Source of the DNA: Cryptosporangium minutisporangium
GTDB taxonomy: Bacteria > Actinomycetota > Actinomycetes > Mycobacteriales > Cryptosporangiaceae
Direction of reading: 5' to 3'
Assembly: GCF_039536245.1 (NCBI RefSeq)
Contig: NZ_BAAAYN010000066.1
Coordinates: forward strand, 1-64,000
Length of the DNA stretch: 64,000 nt
In this document: positions 11,317-21,731 of the stretch, one piece after another
Layout of the letters: the number at the start of each line of letters is the position of its first letter
Position numbering within the stretch: position 1 is the stretch's first letter
Position numbers and translations under genes: made by a program
Notes under the pieces: generated by a model
The model's database searches: none
What the model was told of the DNA's origin: nothing
Seen by the model: the letters and a program-made list of their open reading frames with translations, nothing else

Positions 11317-13047
11317 ATGGCGCTACCACCGGCGAGCCCGCGGAACCACCGTGGGCGGCACGCCCGCCCACGGGCCGTACCCGAGGTCGTGGACGCCGAG
11401 CTGGTCGAGCCGGACACGCCGTCGCTGGACGACACCACGGTCATCGACGTCGACGTGATCGACCTCCCCACCGACGCGGGTCACGCCGCCGACGGCCCGA
11501 CCCCGCTGGTGACGACCGGTCGAGCGGCGGGTCGCTGGGTGAAGTGGTTGCGTGCGCGCGGCGAGGAGCCGCCGCCGAGTGCCCGGCCGACGCATCCCGT
11601 GCATCCCGGTCGGGCCGGCCGCCACGCCGCTCCGACTCCGCCGGAGACTCCACCGGAGGCCCCGGCTCCGCCGACGAAGGCGCCACCAGCGCCACCCGTC
11701 GCCTCGACCGCGCACACGGAGACCCTCGGCGCACGAGCGGAGACCCTCCGCGCACGTGCCGAGAACCGCGCCACCCGAGCCGAGGCCCGGCGCGCACCAG
11801 CAGAGGCCCCCGGCGCACCACCGCAGGGCGGCGTTGAGCCGACGGCTGCCGCGACGGCGTCTTCGGCGGCCCCACCGGCCGAAGACACGGCCGCGCCGAC
11901 GCCTGTAACGGTCCGCCCTGCCGGGAAGCCCGCGCGGCCCACGGAGCCGACCACGACTCGGCTGCGTACGGTGCCGGCCCGAGAAGCGCCGGCGTCCGGC
12001 GTCGCCCGGGAGAACGAGCGGGCGAACGACGAGCCGCGGACGCGGACGCGGACGGCGGGGCGTACCGGCGGCGGTTGGCGGGCCTACCTGCGGGCCGGCC
12101 TGCTCGTGGGCGGCGCGCTCGGGATCCAACTGGCGTTCGTCCTGTCGTACGTGGGTGCGTGGAACACGCCGGTCGCCGACGGCTTGCCGGTCGCGATCGT
12201 GACGTCACCGTCGGTGGAGCAGTTCCAGGCGCGGATCGACCGGGACAGCGACGCGATCGGAACCCGTACCTTCACCGACCGCGGCGACGCGTTCGAGGCG
12301 CTCGGCGACCAGGACGTCCACGCGGTCTTCGTCTCCGGCCGCGACGGCTTGGAGCTGCACCTGGCCTCCGCGGCGAGCGGTACGGCCGCCGACACCCTGA
12401 CCCAGCTCTACGGCGAGGTCTCCACCGCCACCGGCGCCCCGCTGGAGGTCTACGACGACTATCCGCTGCCGCCCACCGACGACCGGGGTATCGCCCCGTT
12501 CTACCTGGTCGTGGGCTGGGTGGTCGGTGGCTACCTGGTCTCCACGCTGCTCTCGTTCATCGCCGGGTCGTATCCGGAGCCCCGACGCGGACGGATCCGC
12601 GTGCTGGCGCTGCTGCTCTACTCGGTGCTGTCGGGCATCGGCGGCGCGGCGATAGTGGGGCCGATGCTCGGCATCTGGCAGGGCAACACGGTCGGACTCG
12701 CGGCGCTGGGCGTCCTGGTGGTGTTCGGCGCCTCGGTGACCGCGGCCGCGCTGTCGGCCTTGTTCGGCGCGGTCGGGACCGGGCTGACCTTCCTGCTGCT
12801 GGTGGTGCTCGGCAACCCGGGCTCGGGCGGGCCGTTCCCGCCGGGGTTGCTGCCCGAACCGTTCCACGACCTGCACACCTGGATGCTGACCGGCGCCGCG
12901 ACGGACGCCACCCGCTCGATCGTCTACTTCGGCGGGCAGGGCGTGATCGGCGCTTACCTGGTGCTGCTGCTCTGGTGCGGGTTCGGCTCGGCGCTCTACC
13001 TGACGTCGAGCACCGTTCGGGGCTACCTCCGGCGTCCCACTACTTGA
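11317..13047 (+). CDS. ABC-2/YhgE-like membrane protein
   Basis: A 576-residue protein with a long disordered Ala/Pro/Arg-rich N-terminus (1-240), one membrane helix near 255-275, an extracytoplasmic domain (about 280-390), then about five membrane helices (395-570). This order (one helix, large outside loop, helix bundle) matches the YhgE/Pip and ABC-2 permease-like families. No ATPase partner is adjacent, so transport is unproven. The ATG at 11317 is chosen because AGGAGG lies seven bases upstream; an in-frame ATG at 11194 lacks such a site. The gene ends 103 bp before ppc and may share no transcript with it. Confidence 0.75.
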   Translation: MALPPASPRNHRGRHARPRAVPEVVDAELVEPDTPSLDDTTVIDVDVIDLPTDAGHAADGPTPLVTTGRAAGRWVKWLRARGEEPPPSARPTHPVHPGRAGRHAAPTPPETPPEAPAPPTKAPPAPPVASTAHTETLGARAETLRARAENRATRAEARRAPAEAPGAPPQGGVEPTAAATASSAAPPAEDTAAPTPVTVRPAGKPARPTEPTTTRLRTVPAREAPASGVARENERANDEPRTRTRTAGRTGGGWRAYLRAGLLVGGALGIQLAFVLSYVGAWNTPVADGLPVAIVTSPSVEQFQARIDRDSDAIGTRTFTDRGDAFEALGDQDVHAVFVSGRDGLELHLASAASGTAADTLTQLYGEVSTATGAPLEVYDDYPLPPTDDRGIAPFYLVVGWVVGGYLVSTLLSFIAGSYPEPRRGRIRVLALLLYSVLSGIGGAAIVGPMLGIWQGNTVGLAALGVLVVFGASVTAAALSALFGAVGTGLTFLLLVVLGNPGSGGPFPPGLLPEPFHDLHTWMLTGAATDATRSIVYFGGQGVIGAYLVLLLWCGFGSALYLTSSTVRGYLRRPTT

Positions 13048-13150
13048 TCGATGCGGCGGCGCGGGTCCGGCGTCAACTACCTAGGTTCTAAGCTGGGGTT
13101 ACGCGGGACATCGAGGTCCCTGGAGTCCGACTCGAGCCCGGGGAGCCGTC

Positions 13151-15964
13151 ATGCCCGACACGGAGGCCGTGCCCTCTGACCTGTGGGGTCTGGGCAACGT
13201 CAACAGCATCGCGTCCGACGACGCGAACCAGGCAGATCGCGAGCTGCGCGCCGACATCCGGCGGATGGGCAACCTGCTCGGCGAGACGCTGGTCCGCCAA
13301 GAAGGGCCCGACCTGCTGGAGCTCGTGGAGAAGGTGCGCGCGGCCGCCCGCACCGACGCCGCGGCCGCCGCCGACGCGCTGTCCGGCATCGACATCCCGA
13401 CCGCCATCCGGTTGGTGCGCGCGTTCGCCACCTACTTCCACCTGGCGAACATCACCGAGCAGGCGCACCGCGGCCGCGAGCTGCGGCGCCGCCGGGCGAC
13501 CCAGGGTGGCTGGCTGGACGGGGCCGCTCGCCTGATCAAGGCGCGCGGTCTGTCGTCCGAGGAGATCGCCGAGGGCGCCGCGCACCTGGCGATCCGGCCG
13601 GTGTTCACCGCGCACCCGACCGAGGCGGCGCGCCGCTCCACGCTGGCCAAGCTGCGCCGGGTCGCCGACCTGCTGGAGGCGGAGGCCACCGAGGCCGCGT
13701 TCTCCGGCATCTCGGCCGACGGCGCCGGAAACATGGTGACCCGGCGGACGAACCGGGAGCTCGCCGAGGTAGTCGACCTGCTCTGGCAGACCGACGAGCT
13801 GCGGTTGGAGAAGCCGGAGCCCACCGACGAGGCCCGCAACGCGATCTACTACCTCAACGACCTGCACGCCGACGCCGCGCCCGCGGTGCTCACCGAGCTG
13901 GCCGACACGCTGGCCGACCTGGGCGCGGAGATGCCGCCCACCGGCACGCCGCTGACGTTCGGCAGCTGGATCGGCGGTGACCGGGACGGAAACCCGTTCG
14001 TCTCGGCGCAGGTCACCCGCGACGTCCTGCGGCTGCAGCACGAGTACGGCATCCGGGACACCGACGCCGGCCTCGCCGCGCTGATCGAGGAGCTGTCCGT
14101 CTCCGACCAGGTCGTCGAGGTGTCGCAGGAGCTGCTGGACAGCGTCGCGGCAGACCTGGCGAACCTGCCGGAGCTCGAGCCGCGGTACCGCCGGGTCAAC
14201 GCGGCCGAGCCGTACCGGCTGAAGATCCGGTGCATGCGGACGAAGCTCTCCAACACCCGGCAGCGGCTCGCCCGGAACACCCCGCACCAGCCTGGGCGCG
14301 ACTACCTCGGCTCGCACGAGGTGGTCGCAGATCTGGAGCTGATGCGCCGGTCGCTGCTCGAGCACCGCGGGACGCTGATCGCGAACGGCACGCTCACCAA
14401 GCTGATCCGCACGGTCTCGGCGTTCGGGCTGCACCTGGCGACGCTCGACATCCGCGAACACTCCGGGGCGCACCATCGGGCGCTCGCGCAGTTCGTCGAC
14501 AGGGTCGCCGAGCTCGACGTGCCCTACGCGGAGCTGACCCGCGAGGCCCGCACCGAGTACCTGGCCCGTGAGCTGGCCGGACGGCGTCCGCTGGCGGGCG
14601 CTTCCAGCCGGCTCGACGAGGCGGGCGCGAAGACGTTCGGGGTCTTCGGTGCGGTGCGGGAGATCCTCGACCAGTTCGGGCCCGAGGTGATCGAGTCGTA
14701 CATCATCTCGATGACCGAAGGCGTCGACGACGTGCTCGCCGCGGCGGTGCTGGCCCGCGAAGCCGGCCTGATCGACGTCAACGGTGGCCTGGCGCGGATC
14801 GGCTTCGTGCCGCTGCTGGAGCAGGTCGCCGAGCTGAAGGCGGCCGGCGAGATCCTCGACCAGCTGCTGTCGATCCCCGCCTACCGGGCGATCGTCGCCG
14901 CCCGCGGGGACGTCCAGGAGGTCATGCTCGGCTACTCCGACTCGAACAAGGACGCCGGCATCACGTCCAGCCAATGGGAGATCCACCGGGCGCAGCGGGC
15001 GCTGCGGGACGTCGCCCAGCGGCACGGCGTCCGGCTGCGGCTGTTCCACGGCCGCGGCGGCACCGTCGGACGCGGCGGCGGCCCGACGCACGAGGCGATC
15101 CTCGCCCAGCCGTACGGGACGCTCGACGGCGCGATCAAGGTCACCGAGCAGGGCGAGGTGATCTCGGACAAGTACGCGGTGCCCGCGCTGGCCAGGGAGA
15201 ACCTCGAGCTCACCGTCGCCGCCGTGCTGCAGGCGACGCTGCTGCACACCGAGCCCCGGCAGCCGCAGGCCGACCTCGACCGCTGGTCCGAGCTGATGGA
15301 CCGGGTCGCCGCGCCGGCGCAGAAGGCCTACCGGGACCTGATCGGAGACCCGGATCTGCCCCGCTACTTCTGGGCGTCCACGCCGGCCGAGTTGCTGGGC
15401 GCGCTGAACATCGGGTCGCGGCCGGCGAAGCGTCCGGACACCGGGTCGGGGCTGGCCGGGCTGCGGGCGATCCCGTGGGTGTTCGGATGGACGCAGTCCC
15501 GGCAGATCGTGCCGGGCTGGTACGGGGTCGGTACCGGATTCGCCGCCGCCCGCGAGGCCGGGCTCGGCGACCTGCTGGCCGACGCGTACACCCGCTGGCA
15601 TTTCTTCCGGACGTTCGTGTCGAACGTCGAGATGACGCTGGCGAAGACCGACCTGTCGATCGCTCGCCGCTACGTGGAGCGGCTGGTCGACCCGGGGCTG
15701 CGGCACATCTTCGACAAGATCGTCGCCGAGCACGACCGGAGCGTGGGCGAGATCCTGCGGATCACCGGCGAGCCGGCGCTGCTCGACGCCCAGCCGGTGT
15801 TGCAGCGGACGCTGGCCGTGCGCGACACGTACCTGCAGCCCCTGCACCACCTGCAGATCGAGCTGCTGGCGCGGTACCGCGCGAACGAGGACGACCCGCA
15901 GTTGCAGCGAGCGCTGCTGCTCACGATCAACGGCGTCGCCGCGGGCATGCGCAACACCGGCTGA
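13151..15964 (+). CDS. ppc: Phosphoenolpyruvate carboxylase
   Basis: PEP carboxylase makes oxaloacetate from PEP and bicarbonate to refill the TCA cycle. The 937-residue length fits the family. The catalytic-histidine motif [12 protein letters not shown] lies near 151, GGDRDGNP near 276, [10 protein letters not shown] near 594, the glycine-rich loop [12 protein letters not shown] near 635, and the classic C-terminal MRNTG closes the protein. The ATG follows GGGGAG. It appears monocistronic, with a hairpin terminator after it. Confidence 0.97.
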   Translation: MPDTEAVPSDLWGLGNVNSIASDDANQADRELRADIRRMGNLLGETLVRQEGPDLLELVEKVRAAARTDAAAAADALSGIDIPTAIRLVRAFATYFHLANITEQAHRGRELRRRRATQGGWLDGAARLIKARGLSSEEIAEGAAHLAIRPVFTAHPTEAARRSTLAKLRRVADLLEAEATEAAFSGISADGAGNMVTRRTNRELAEVVDLLWQTDELRLEKPEPTDEARNAIYYLNDLHADAAPAVLTELADTLADLGAEMPPTGTPLTFGSWIGGDRDGNPFVSAQVTRDVLRLQHEYGIRDTDAGLAALIEELSVSDQVVEVSQELLDSVAADLANLPELEPRYRRVNAAEPYRLKIRCMRTKLSNTRQRLARNTPHQPGRDYLGSHEVVADLELMRRSLLEHRGTLIANGTLTKLIRTVSAFGLHLATLDIREHSGAHHRALAQFVDRVAELDVPYAELTREARTEYLARELAGRRPLAGASSRLDEAGAKTFGVFGAVREILDQFGPEVIESYIISMTEGVDDVLAAAVLAREAGLIDVNGGLARIGFVPLLEQVAELKAAGEILDQLLSIPAYRAIVAARGDVQEVMLGYSDSNKDAGITSSQWEIHRAQRALRDVAQRHGVRLRLFHGRGGTVGRGGGPTHEAILAQPYGTLDGAIKVTEQGEVISDKYAVPALARENLELTVAAVLQATLLHTEPRQPQADLDRWSELMDRVAAPAQKAYRDLIGDPDLPRYFWASTPAELLGALNIGSRPAKRPDTGSGLAGLRAIPWVFGWTQSRQIVPGWYGVGTGFAAAREAGLGDLLADAYTRWHFFRTFVSNVEMTLAKTDLSIARRYVERLVDPGLRHIFDKIVAEHDRSVGEILRITGEPALLDAQPVLQRTLAVRDTYLQPLHHLQIELLARYRANEDDPQLQRALLLTINGVAAGMRNTG

Positions 15965-15977
15965 CGGGATAGCTGCA

Positions 15978-16016
15978 ACGAATCGGGGTCCAAGCGGCGC
16001 TCGAATCCCGATTCGT
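15978..16016 (+). terminator. Hairpin after ppc
   Basis: A 10-bp stem ACGAATCGGG/CCCGATTCGT with a 19-nt loop lies 14 bp after the ppc stop. There is no U-tract, which is common in high-GC actinobacteria. Confidence 0.6.
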
Positions 16017-16238
16017 CGTCGAGCCTTCCCACTGCGGACGCAAACCGCGTTGGCACGCGTACTATCGGCTCACCCGCATATGTCGCGCGGCAGACTCACC
16101 GTCGCCCGGCGTCCTCATCGTCGTGGTACTGCGGGGTCCGCTGCCGTTCGGTCAGCGTCGACCGCGCGGTCCCCCTCCTGTCCGAAATGCTGACGACACG
16201 TGAGCGTCGTCGGCCGGCAGCTAGGCGGAGGACTTGCC

Positions 16239-17150
16239 ATGAAGGCGAGACGACTCGGCATCCAAGGGCCACAGATCAGCGCGGTCGGACTCGGCTGCGC
16301 CGGACTGAGCTGGGCCTACTCCGAATCGAGCCGGGACGACGACGTGTCGGTCGCGGTGATCCACTCCGCCCTCGACCACGGTGTGACGTTCTTCGACACC
16401 GCGGACAGCTACGGCGGAGGACACAACGAGGAACTCGTCGGGCGCGCGTTACGGCGGCACCGGCACGAAGTGACGCTCGCCAGCAAAGTGGGCCTGCGTC
16501 CCGGGCCGGGCGGCCTGCACCCGGACGGGCGGCCCGACCACATCGAGACCGCGATCGACGCGACCCTCTACCGGCTCGGCGACGACGTCGTCGACCTCTA
16601 CTACCTGCACCAGGTGGACCCGGACGTCCCGCTCGCCGACACCTGGGGGGCGATGGCCTCGCTCGTCGAGAAGGGAAAGGTGCGCCACCTCGGGCTGTGC
16701 GAGGTGACGCCGGAGCAGGCCGCCGAGGCTCACTCGATCCATCCGGTCACCGCGATCCAGTCCGAGTTCTCGCTGTGGACCCGGGAGCCACTGGAGGCAG
16801 GCGTCCTCGACTGGTGCCGCGAGAACGACGCCACGTTCGTCCCGTTCGCACCGCTCGGACGTGGCTCCCTGACCGGTGCCGTGACCGCGACCCGAGCCCT
16901 GGCCGGAGACGCCGCCGAACCGCCGAACCGCGCGCTGGGTCTACTCCGCGAGGTGGCCGGCCGGCACTGGGCCACACCGGCGCAGGTCGCTCTGGCCTGG
17001 GTGCTGGCGCAGGGTGAGCACGTCGTACCGATCCCGGGGACAAAACACCGCCGGTACCTGCAGGAGAACGTCGGTGCGGCGCGGATCGAACTGACCCCGG
17101 AGGACCTCGACGACCTCGCGACCGCCCCGGTCGTCGCCACCGTCCGCTGA
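16239..17150 (+). CDS. Aldo/keto reductase
   Basis: A 303-residue NADPH-dependent aldehyde/ketone reductase of the (beta/alpha)8 barrel family, substrate unknown. The catalytic tetrad is visible: Asp in DTADSYGGG near 53 with its Tyr at 58, Lys in LASKVG near 84 and His in YYLHQVD near 122. The C-terminal cofactor site PIPGTKHRRYLQEN lies near 267. The start ATG at 16239 follows GGCGGAGG at 7 nt; an in-frame GTG at 16200 has no ribosome site. It stands alone between ppc and the exopolysaccharide locus. Confidence 0.92.
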   Translation: MKARRLGIQGPQISAVGLGCAGLSWAYSESSRDDDVSVAVIHSALDHGVTFFDTADSYGGGHNEELVGRALRRHRHEVTLASKVGLRPGPGGLHPDGRPDHIETAIDATLYRLGDDVVDLYYLHQVDPDVPLADTWGAMASLVEKGKVRHLGLCEVTPEQAAEAHSIHPVTAIQSEFSLWTREPLEAGVLDWCRENDATFVPFAPLGRGSLTGAVTATRALAGDAAEPPNRALGLLREVAGRHWATPAQVALAWVLAQGEHVVPIPGTKHRRYLQENVGAARIELTPEDLDDLATAPVVATVR

Positions 17151-17192
17151 CGCACGCGGCGTCCGCTGACGCACCAGCCTCTGCTTACGCGG

Positions 17193-17762
17193 TCAGGCCG
17201 GTGCGTAGGCACCCGTCGTGCGGGGCCTGGGGCGGAGGTAGCCGAGCGCGAGCACCGCGAGCACACCCAGGCAGAGCGCTCCCGCGCCGCCCACCAGGTA
17301 CAGCAGCCGACGCGGCGGTCCGCTCGGCGCGACCGGCACGACCGCGGGCACGATCAGGTCGGCGATCACCTGCGGATCGTCGACGCTCTGCCGCACTCCC
17401 GCGCGTGCGAGCGCGTTCGCGACCTCGGCGCCGCCGTCGGCGTCGGGGCCGATGACGCTGATCCGCAGACTCACGGTGGCGGGTTGCTGGACCACACGAG
17501 CGCTCTTGGCGACGGCGCCCGGGCGGAGGCCCAGCGTGGCCGCGACGGTGTCGAGCGTCGCCGGGGCGGACAGGTACGCGACGTACCGGCTGGCCGCGAG
17601 CGTGAGGTCGTCCGAGCCGACCTCGGCGGTGTCCCGCGGCGAGAGGCTCAGGACGGCGGTGCTGGTGTAGGTGTCCGGCTGCGCGTGCACGTAGCCGATC
17701 GACGTCGCGGCGAGGCACAGGACGAGCGCGACCACGAGCGCGAGCGGGGAACCGCGGTTCAT
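17193..17762 (-). CDS. Wzz-like chain-length/export protein 1
   Basis: A 189-residue protein with the Wzz/polysaccharide co-polymerase plan: a membrane helix near 8-27, an extracytoplasmic domain and a second helix near 150-172, with a short basic tail. The loop has the LAASRYVAYLSAPATLD segment seen in actinobacterial Wzz-like proteins. No tyrosine kinase domain is fused or adjacent. The ATG at 17762 overlaps the upstream stop as ATGA, giving translational coupling to the propeller-like protein. It probably sets chain length or helps export of the glycan made by the neighbouring genes. Confidence 0.8.
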   Translation of the reverse strand: MNRGSPLALVVALVLCLAATSIGYVHAQPDTYTSTAVLSLSPRDTAEVGSDDLTLAASRYVAYLSAPATLDTVAATLGLRPGAVAKSARVVQQPATVSLRISVIGPDADGGAEVANALARAGVRQSVDDPQVIADLIVPAVVPVAPSGPPRRLLYLVGGAGALCLGVLAVLALGYLRPRPRTTGAYAPA

Positions 17763-18916
17763 CGTGCGATCGCCTCCTCCAGCTCCCGGTCTGCGGCGTC
17801 CGGCTCGGCGGGCACCGGCGGAGGGGGCGTCGTGCGGCGGCGCCAGGCGAGCAGGCCGAGCCCGGCAACGAGCAGGACGCTCGCCGCGGTACCAGCCAGG
17901 ACCGCAGGCGGGACCACCGGGCCGAACACCGGCGCCGGTCCGGGCGTCCGGACGATCGCCACCCGGCCGAGCGGGCTCGGCACCTGCTCCCCCGCCGCCA
18001 GCAGCGCGGTCCCGTCGTCGGTGTAGGTGACGGCCTCGCCCTGGGGCGCACGCCCGAGCGACACCCGCCGGGGCACGCCGGTCCGCAGCGCACGGGCGAC
18101 GTCGCCGTCCGGAGCATCCCACTCCAGGGCCGCGCCGGGCGTCCGGAGCACGAAGCGGACGCCGTCCGGCGCGACCGCTCCGCCGGTCACCGCCAGCGCG
18201 CCGCCGCTACGCCCGGGCAACCAGGGACGCAGGTCCAGCGTCCCCACCCGACGCAGGGTGGTCACCGGGTCCAGCGGCAGGTCGGCTTCGTAGATCGCGG
18301 CGACCCCGGTCCGGTCCTTGCTGACCAGCACGATCTGGCCGGTGAGCGTCACCAGCAGCGCTTCGACGTCCTGCGCACCGTCCGGATAGCGCAGGTCGTA
18401 CCGGCTCACCGCGTTGACCGCCGGGATCGGGTTGTCCCTGGTGACCGGCTGACCAGCGCGGGCGGAGTCGAGCGTCCGGCCCGGTACCCAGCGGTACAGC
18501 GACACCGCGCGTCGTTGGCTCGTGTTCCCACCGGTGTCGGCGAGCCACAGCGCACCGTCCGCGGCCAGGCCGAGGTCCTCCAGGTCCACCGACTTCTCAC
18601 CGCTCGCCCGCAGCGTGGCCCGCGGGTCGTGAGCGGCCGGAAGCGTGAGGATCGTCTGCCGCACGGCGCGGCAACGGCTGTCCAGCTGCCAGACCGTGAC
18701 CGGTGCGGTGTCGTTGACGACGTACAACGCTCCGCGGCTGGCCGCCATCCCGCTGATCTGGTCGAGACGGGGATCGGTGACGGTGCAGCGGGTCGTCGGC
18801 GTGCCGTACGTCGTCCGTGGACCGCTGTCGTCCGCGCGGGCGTACCCGGCGGCGGCTCCGACGAGCGCGAGCGTCGCGACGGCCGCCGCGGCACGGCGCG
18901 TCACCAGCAAACCCAT
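17759..18916 (-). CDS. Secreted propeller-like, membrane-anchored protein
   Basis: A 385-residue protein. It has a signal peptide (residues 1-30, ending ADD), a repetitive beta-rich domain (about 35-330) with LDQISGMAASRGALYVVND and LEDLGLAADGALWLADTGG blocks typical of beta-propellers, a membrane helix near 345-367 and a short charged tail. The topology is thus outside domain, one anchor, inside tail. The function is unknown; operon position with a Wzz-like gene suggests a role in surface glycan assembly. The ATG at 18916 follows GGAGGA; an in-frame start 45 codons earlier would place an Arg-rich run before the signal peptide. Confidence 0.75.
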   Translation of the reverse strand: MGLLVTRRAAAAVATLALVGAAAGYARADDSGPRTTYGTPTTRCTVTDPRLDQISGMAASRGALYVVNDTAPVTVWQLDSRCRAVRQTILTLPAAHDPRATLRASGEKSVDLEDLGLAADGALWLADTGGNTSQRRAVSLYRWVPGRTLDSARAGQPVTRDNPIPAVNAVSRYDLRYPDGAQDVEALLVTLTGQIVLVSKDRTGVAAIYEADLPLDPVTTLRRVGTLDLRPWLPGRSGGALAVTGGAVAPDGVRFVLRTPGAALEWDAPDGDVARALRTGVPRRVSLGRAPQGEAVTYTDDGTALLAAGEQVPSPLGRVAIVRTPGPAPVFGPVVPPAVLAGTAASVLLVAGLGLLAWRRRTTPPPPVPAEPDAADRELEEAIAR

Positions 18917-19288
18917 CCGTGTCCTCCGCGCTCGTCGCTTCCGGGCGCGCGCCCGGAAGCGAGCGAATCGGCCACCACCGGCCGGACACGACCGGCCGGC
19001 GCGGATCGCGTCGGCTGCGGGCCGGGCACGCCCGGCAATCTCTGTGCGCACCGAGGTTACCGTCTTCAGCCGTTTAGTGTTGCCCCGTACCTAAAAGTCC
19101 AGTTATGCGTTTGACTGTCCAGGAAGTACTAGTTCGTGCCTAATTGCGAACTTTGCTGCACGACGGCGGCGGGCGGCGGGGCGACGCCCTTCCTGGTTCC
19201 CTCGCCGGACACGAGGGGGACGGATGATCGACCGGGGCGTCCGGAGTACTAGCTGTGCCGATGACCAGCAGCGACCGGGAGTCAAGAG
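18917..19288. promoter_or_regulatory. Divergent promoter region of glycan locus
   Basis: A 372-bp gene-free stretch separates the leftward propeller/Wzz pair from the rightward initiating transferase. The part from 19050 to 19150 is clearly AT-richer. It contains TACCTAAAAG (19088-19097), which recurs upstream of the second Wzz-like gene, and GTACTAG twice (near 19125 and 19244). No transcription start can be fixed by eye. Confidence 0.55.
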
Positions 19289-20827
19289 ATGACCGCCGAA
19301 CAGGTCACCGACACCCTCGTACTACCCAGAATCCCCGAAGCGGTCCAAGCGGTGGCGCCGGCCGTTCCGGCCGACCGGCAGGACGCTCTGCGGCGCGCCG
19401 CGGTCGCCGCGTGTGACGCGGTAGCCGCAGTCGCCACGGCGACCGTGCTCGGTGGGCTCGTCGACGCGCTCCCGCTCCAGGAGGCGCTCGCGGTGCCGGC
19501 CGGCTGGACGCTCACGGCCTGGGCGGTCGGCGCCTACCACCGGCGACGGCTGAAGATCCGGCTGTGCGACGCGCGCGCGATCCTGCTGACGACCGTGACG
19601 CTGTGGGCGGTGGTGGGCGTTACGACCGCGATTCTGCCGGTAACCGGTGCGCAAGCGTTGACGCTGGTAGCCGTTCCGGTCACCGCGCTCGCGGTCGGCC
19701 TGGCGCGCACCGCGTTGACGCAGCTGACCCGCAGCGGCGGCGCGCTGGCGGCGGCGCCGGTGGTGCTCTACGGGCCGCAGGACGCGGTGCGGCGCTACTA
19801 CGCCACGGCCGGGCGGGACGGCTCCGCGCCGCCGATCGCGGCGGCGTGCGTCACCGACCTCGGCCACGCCGAGTGGGACGACGTTCCGGGCTCGAGCGAA
19901 CGGACGGCGGACCTGTCCGCCCTGACCGTGACCGGCGCGCGTGGCGGGCGGGGCCTGCTCGTGGTGGACGCGACCGCGCGGAACGGCGACGACCCCGCCC
20001 GGGCACTCGACGCCGTCGTGGACACCGTGCGGCGGACCGGCGCCGACACGGTCGTCGTGACCGGCGAGTGCGACCCGGACGCGCTCCGCGCGCTGTCCTG
20101 GCGGCTGGAGGAGCACGCGGTCGGCGTCGCCGTCACCCCGTTGTGGCCGGTCAGCCCGGAGCGGGTGACGGTCCGCGCCTACGGGGACGCGACGCTGGTC
20201 GAGGTCGCGCCGCCCCGGTACGACGGTGCCCGGTTGGCGCTGCGCGATCTCGTCGACCGGGTGATCGCCGCCGCAGCGCTGGTGTTGCTGTCGCCGGTGC
20301 TGCTCGGCGTCGCGACCGTGGTGAAGCTGACCAGCCCCGGGCCGGTGTTCTTCACCCAGCTCCGCACCGGTCAGGGCGGCCGACGATTCCGGCTGCTCAA
20401 GTTCCGCACGATGGTCGCGGACGCCGAGGCGCTGAAGGACGCGCTGTCCGGCGCGAACCAGTACACCGCCGGGACGCTGTTCAAGGTCCGGGACGATCCA
20501 CGGATCACGCCGATCGGCACACTGCTGCGCGCACTGTCGCTCGACGAGCTGCCCCAGCTGGTGAACGTGGTGCGCGGCGAGATGGCGCTGGTCGGGCCGC
20601 GGCCGACCGCGACCCCACCGGAGCAGATGCGGCCCGACTACCGGCGGCGCACGCTGGTCAAGCCGGGGATGACCGGGCTCTGGCAGGTCAGCGGCCGGTC
20701 GAACCTGCCCTGGGAGGAAGCGGTCCGCCTCGACCTGCGGTACGTCGAGAACCGGTCGCTGGCGATGGACCTCGACATCGTCGCCAGGACCCTGCCGGCG
20801 GTGCTCTCCCGCGACGGCGCGTACTGA
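19289..20827 (+). CDS. Undecaprenyl-phosphate sugar phosphotransferase
   Basis: This 512-residue integral membrane enzyme (bacterial sugar transferase, WbaP/CpsE type) starts glycan assembly by moving a sugar-1-phosphate from its nucleotide to undecaprenyl phosphate. About four N-terminal helices (to ~150) and a CoA-binding-like middle domain precede another helix near 330-350. The C-terminal catalytic domain has FRLLKFRTM near 371, LSLDELPQL near 418, VGPRPT near 437 and KPGMTGLWQVSGRSN near 457. The ATG follows GGGAG. It is the expected first enzyme for the GT, Wzy and flippase genes to the right. Confidence 0.92.
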   Translation: MTAEQVTDTLVLPRIPEAVQAVAPAVPADRQDALRRAAVAACDAVAAVATATVLGGLVDALPLQEALAVPAGWTLTAWAVGAYHRRRLKIRLCDARAILLTTVTLWAVVGVTTAILPVTGAQALTLVAVPVTALAVGLARTALTQLTRSGGALAAAPVVLYGPQDAVRRYYATAGRDGSAPPIAAACVTDLGHAEWDDVPGSSERTADLSALTVTGARGGRGLLVVDATARNGDDPARALDAVVDTVRRTGADTVVVTGECDPDALRALSWRLEEHAVGVAVTPLWPVSPERVTVRAYGDATLVEVAPPRYDGARLALRDLVDRVIAAAALVLLSPVLLGVATVVKLTSPGPVFFTQLRTGQGGRRFRLLKFRTMVADAEALKDALSGANQYTAGTLFKVRDDPRITPIGTLLRALSLDELPQLVNVVRGEMALVGPRPTATPPEQMRPDYRRRTLVKPGMTGLWQVSGRSNLPWEEAVRLDLRYVENRSLAMDLDIVARTLPAVLSRDGAY

Positions 20828-20837
20828 ACCTTCACTC

Positions 20838-20876
20838 GGAAGTCAGGTCCTCGGCGACACCGAGGACCTGACTTCC
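20838..20876. terminator. Bidirectional terminator, 17-bp stem
   Basis: A perfect 17-bp stem GGAAGTCAGGTCCTCGG/CCGAGGACCTGACTTCC with a 5-nt loop sits between the converging sugar transferase and Wzz-like genes. Confidence 0.85.
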
Positions 20877-20901
20877 CGACGGTCCGCGAACCCGGACGGG
20901 C

Positions 20902-21696
20902 TCAGCGGCTGCTGGGCGTGATCGAGCGGGTGATCACCGTCGCCGGGTCGAAGACGACGGTGTCCTCGTCCTCCAGCGACGGCATCTCGACGGTGTCCTC
21001 CAGCTCCTCCGGCGGAGCGGGGCGGGGCATCGTCGCGGTCGCCAGCACGGTGTCCGGCCCGGGTCGACGCATCGCCGGTGGCACGACCGGCACAGTGGCC
21101 GGCGGGTACCGGCGCCGCACGTACCACCGCACTCCCCAAGCGGCGAGCGTCCCGACGACCAACGCCCCGAGCGCCGCCCCGGCGAGCAGCGGGCTCTCGC
21201 TCGGCCCCGCCGGGCTCGTCGGCACCGTCGCCTCCGCGAGCATCCGCGCGGCGAGCACCGGGTCGGCCGACGCCCGCTCCACCACCAGCGCCGCGATCCG
21301 GTTCGCCGCCTCCGCCGCCACGGCCGCCGACCGGCCGGAGACCGCGATCGCCACGTTGGCGGTGGTGGCGGGCATCGTGACGTTCAGACCGCTCTGCAGC
21401 TCGGTGGAGGGAACACCCACGACGGCAGCCGCCTGTCGCACCACGTACGGCGACGCCGCGTAGGCGACGTACCGCGGCACCATCAACGTCACCGACGTCG
21501 CGCTGACCGGCCGCTCGCCGACCGGAACGAACGCGATGACCGCCTGGGCCGACCACGTCACCGGCCTGGTGACGACGTGCGCAGCCGCCCCGCCCAGGAC
21601 CGCGAGCGCGGTCACCAGGAAGAACAGCCAGCCACGGAGCAGGAGCGGGGGGCGCTGCCCAGCAGGTGCAGGTGCCGGGGGGTCGAGGGTGGTCAA
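20902..21696 (-). CDS. Wzz-like chain-length/export protein 2
   Basis: A 264-residue second Wzz-like protein: helix near 22-44, outside domain with LMVPRYVAYAASPYVVRQ, second helix near 163-185. A cytoplasmic tail of about 75 residues then ends in two acidic Thr motifs, LEDTVEMP and DEDTVVF. Such Thr-flanked acidic motifs resemble targets of Ser/Thr kinases read by FHA domains, which is inference only. The TTG at 21696 is chosen because GGAAGGA lies six bases upstream and no ATG or GTG fits. It converges with the sugar transferase and diverges from the kinase-fold gene at 21777. Confidence 0.78.
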   Translation of the reverse strand: MTTLDPPAPAPAGQRPPLLLRGWLFFLVTALAVLGGAAAHVVTRPVTWSAQAVIAFVPVGERPVSATSVTLMVPRYVAYAASPYVVRQAAAVVGVPSTELQSGLNVTMPATTANVAIAVSGRSAAVAAEAANRIAALVVERASADPVLAARMLAEATVPTSPAGPSESPLLAGAALGALVVGTLAAWGVRWYVRRRYPPATVPVVPPAMRRPGPDTVLATATMPRPAPPEELEDTVEMPSLEDEDTVVFDPATVITRSITPSSR

Positions 21697-21731
21697 GAGA
21701 GATCCTTCCGAGATCGGTACCGGTTTTGCGG

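Noticed and set aside
13088-15850. Open frame of about 920 codons antisense to ppc
   Set aside because: Same high-GC antisense effect; PEP carboxylase on the other strand has every catalytic motif.
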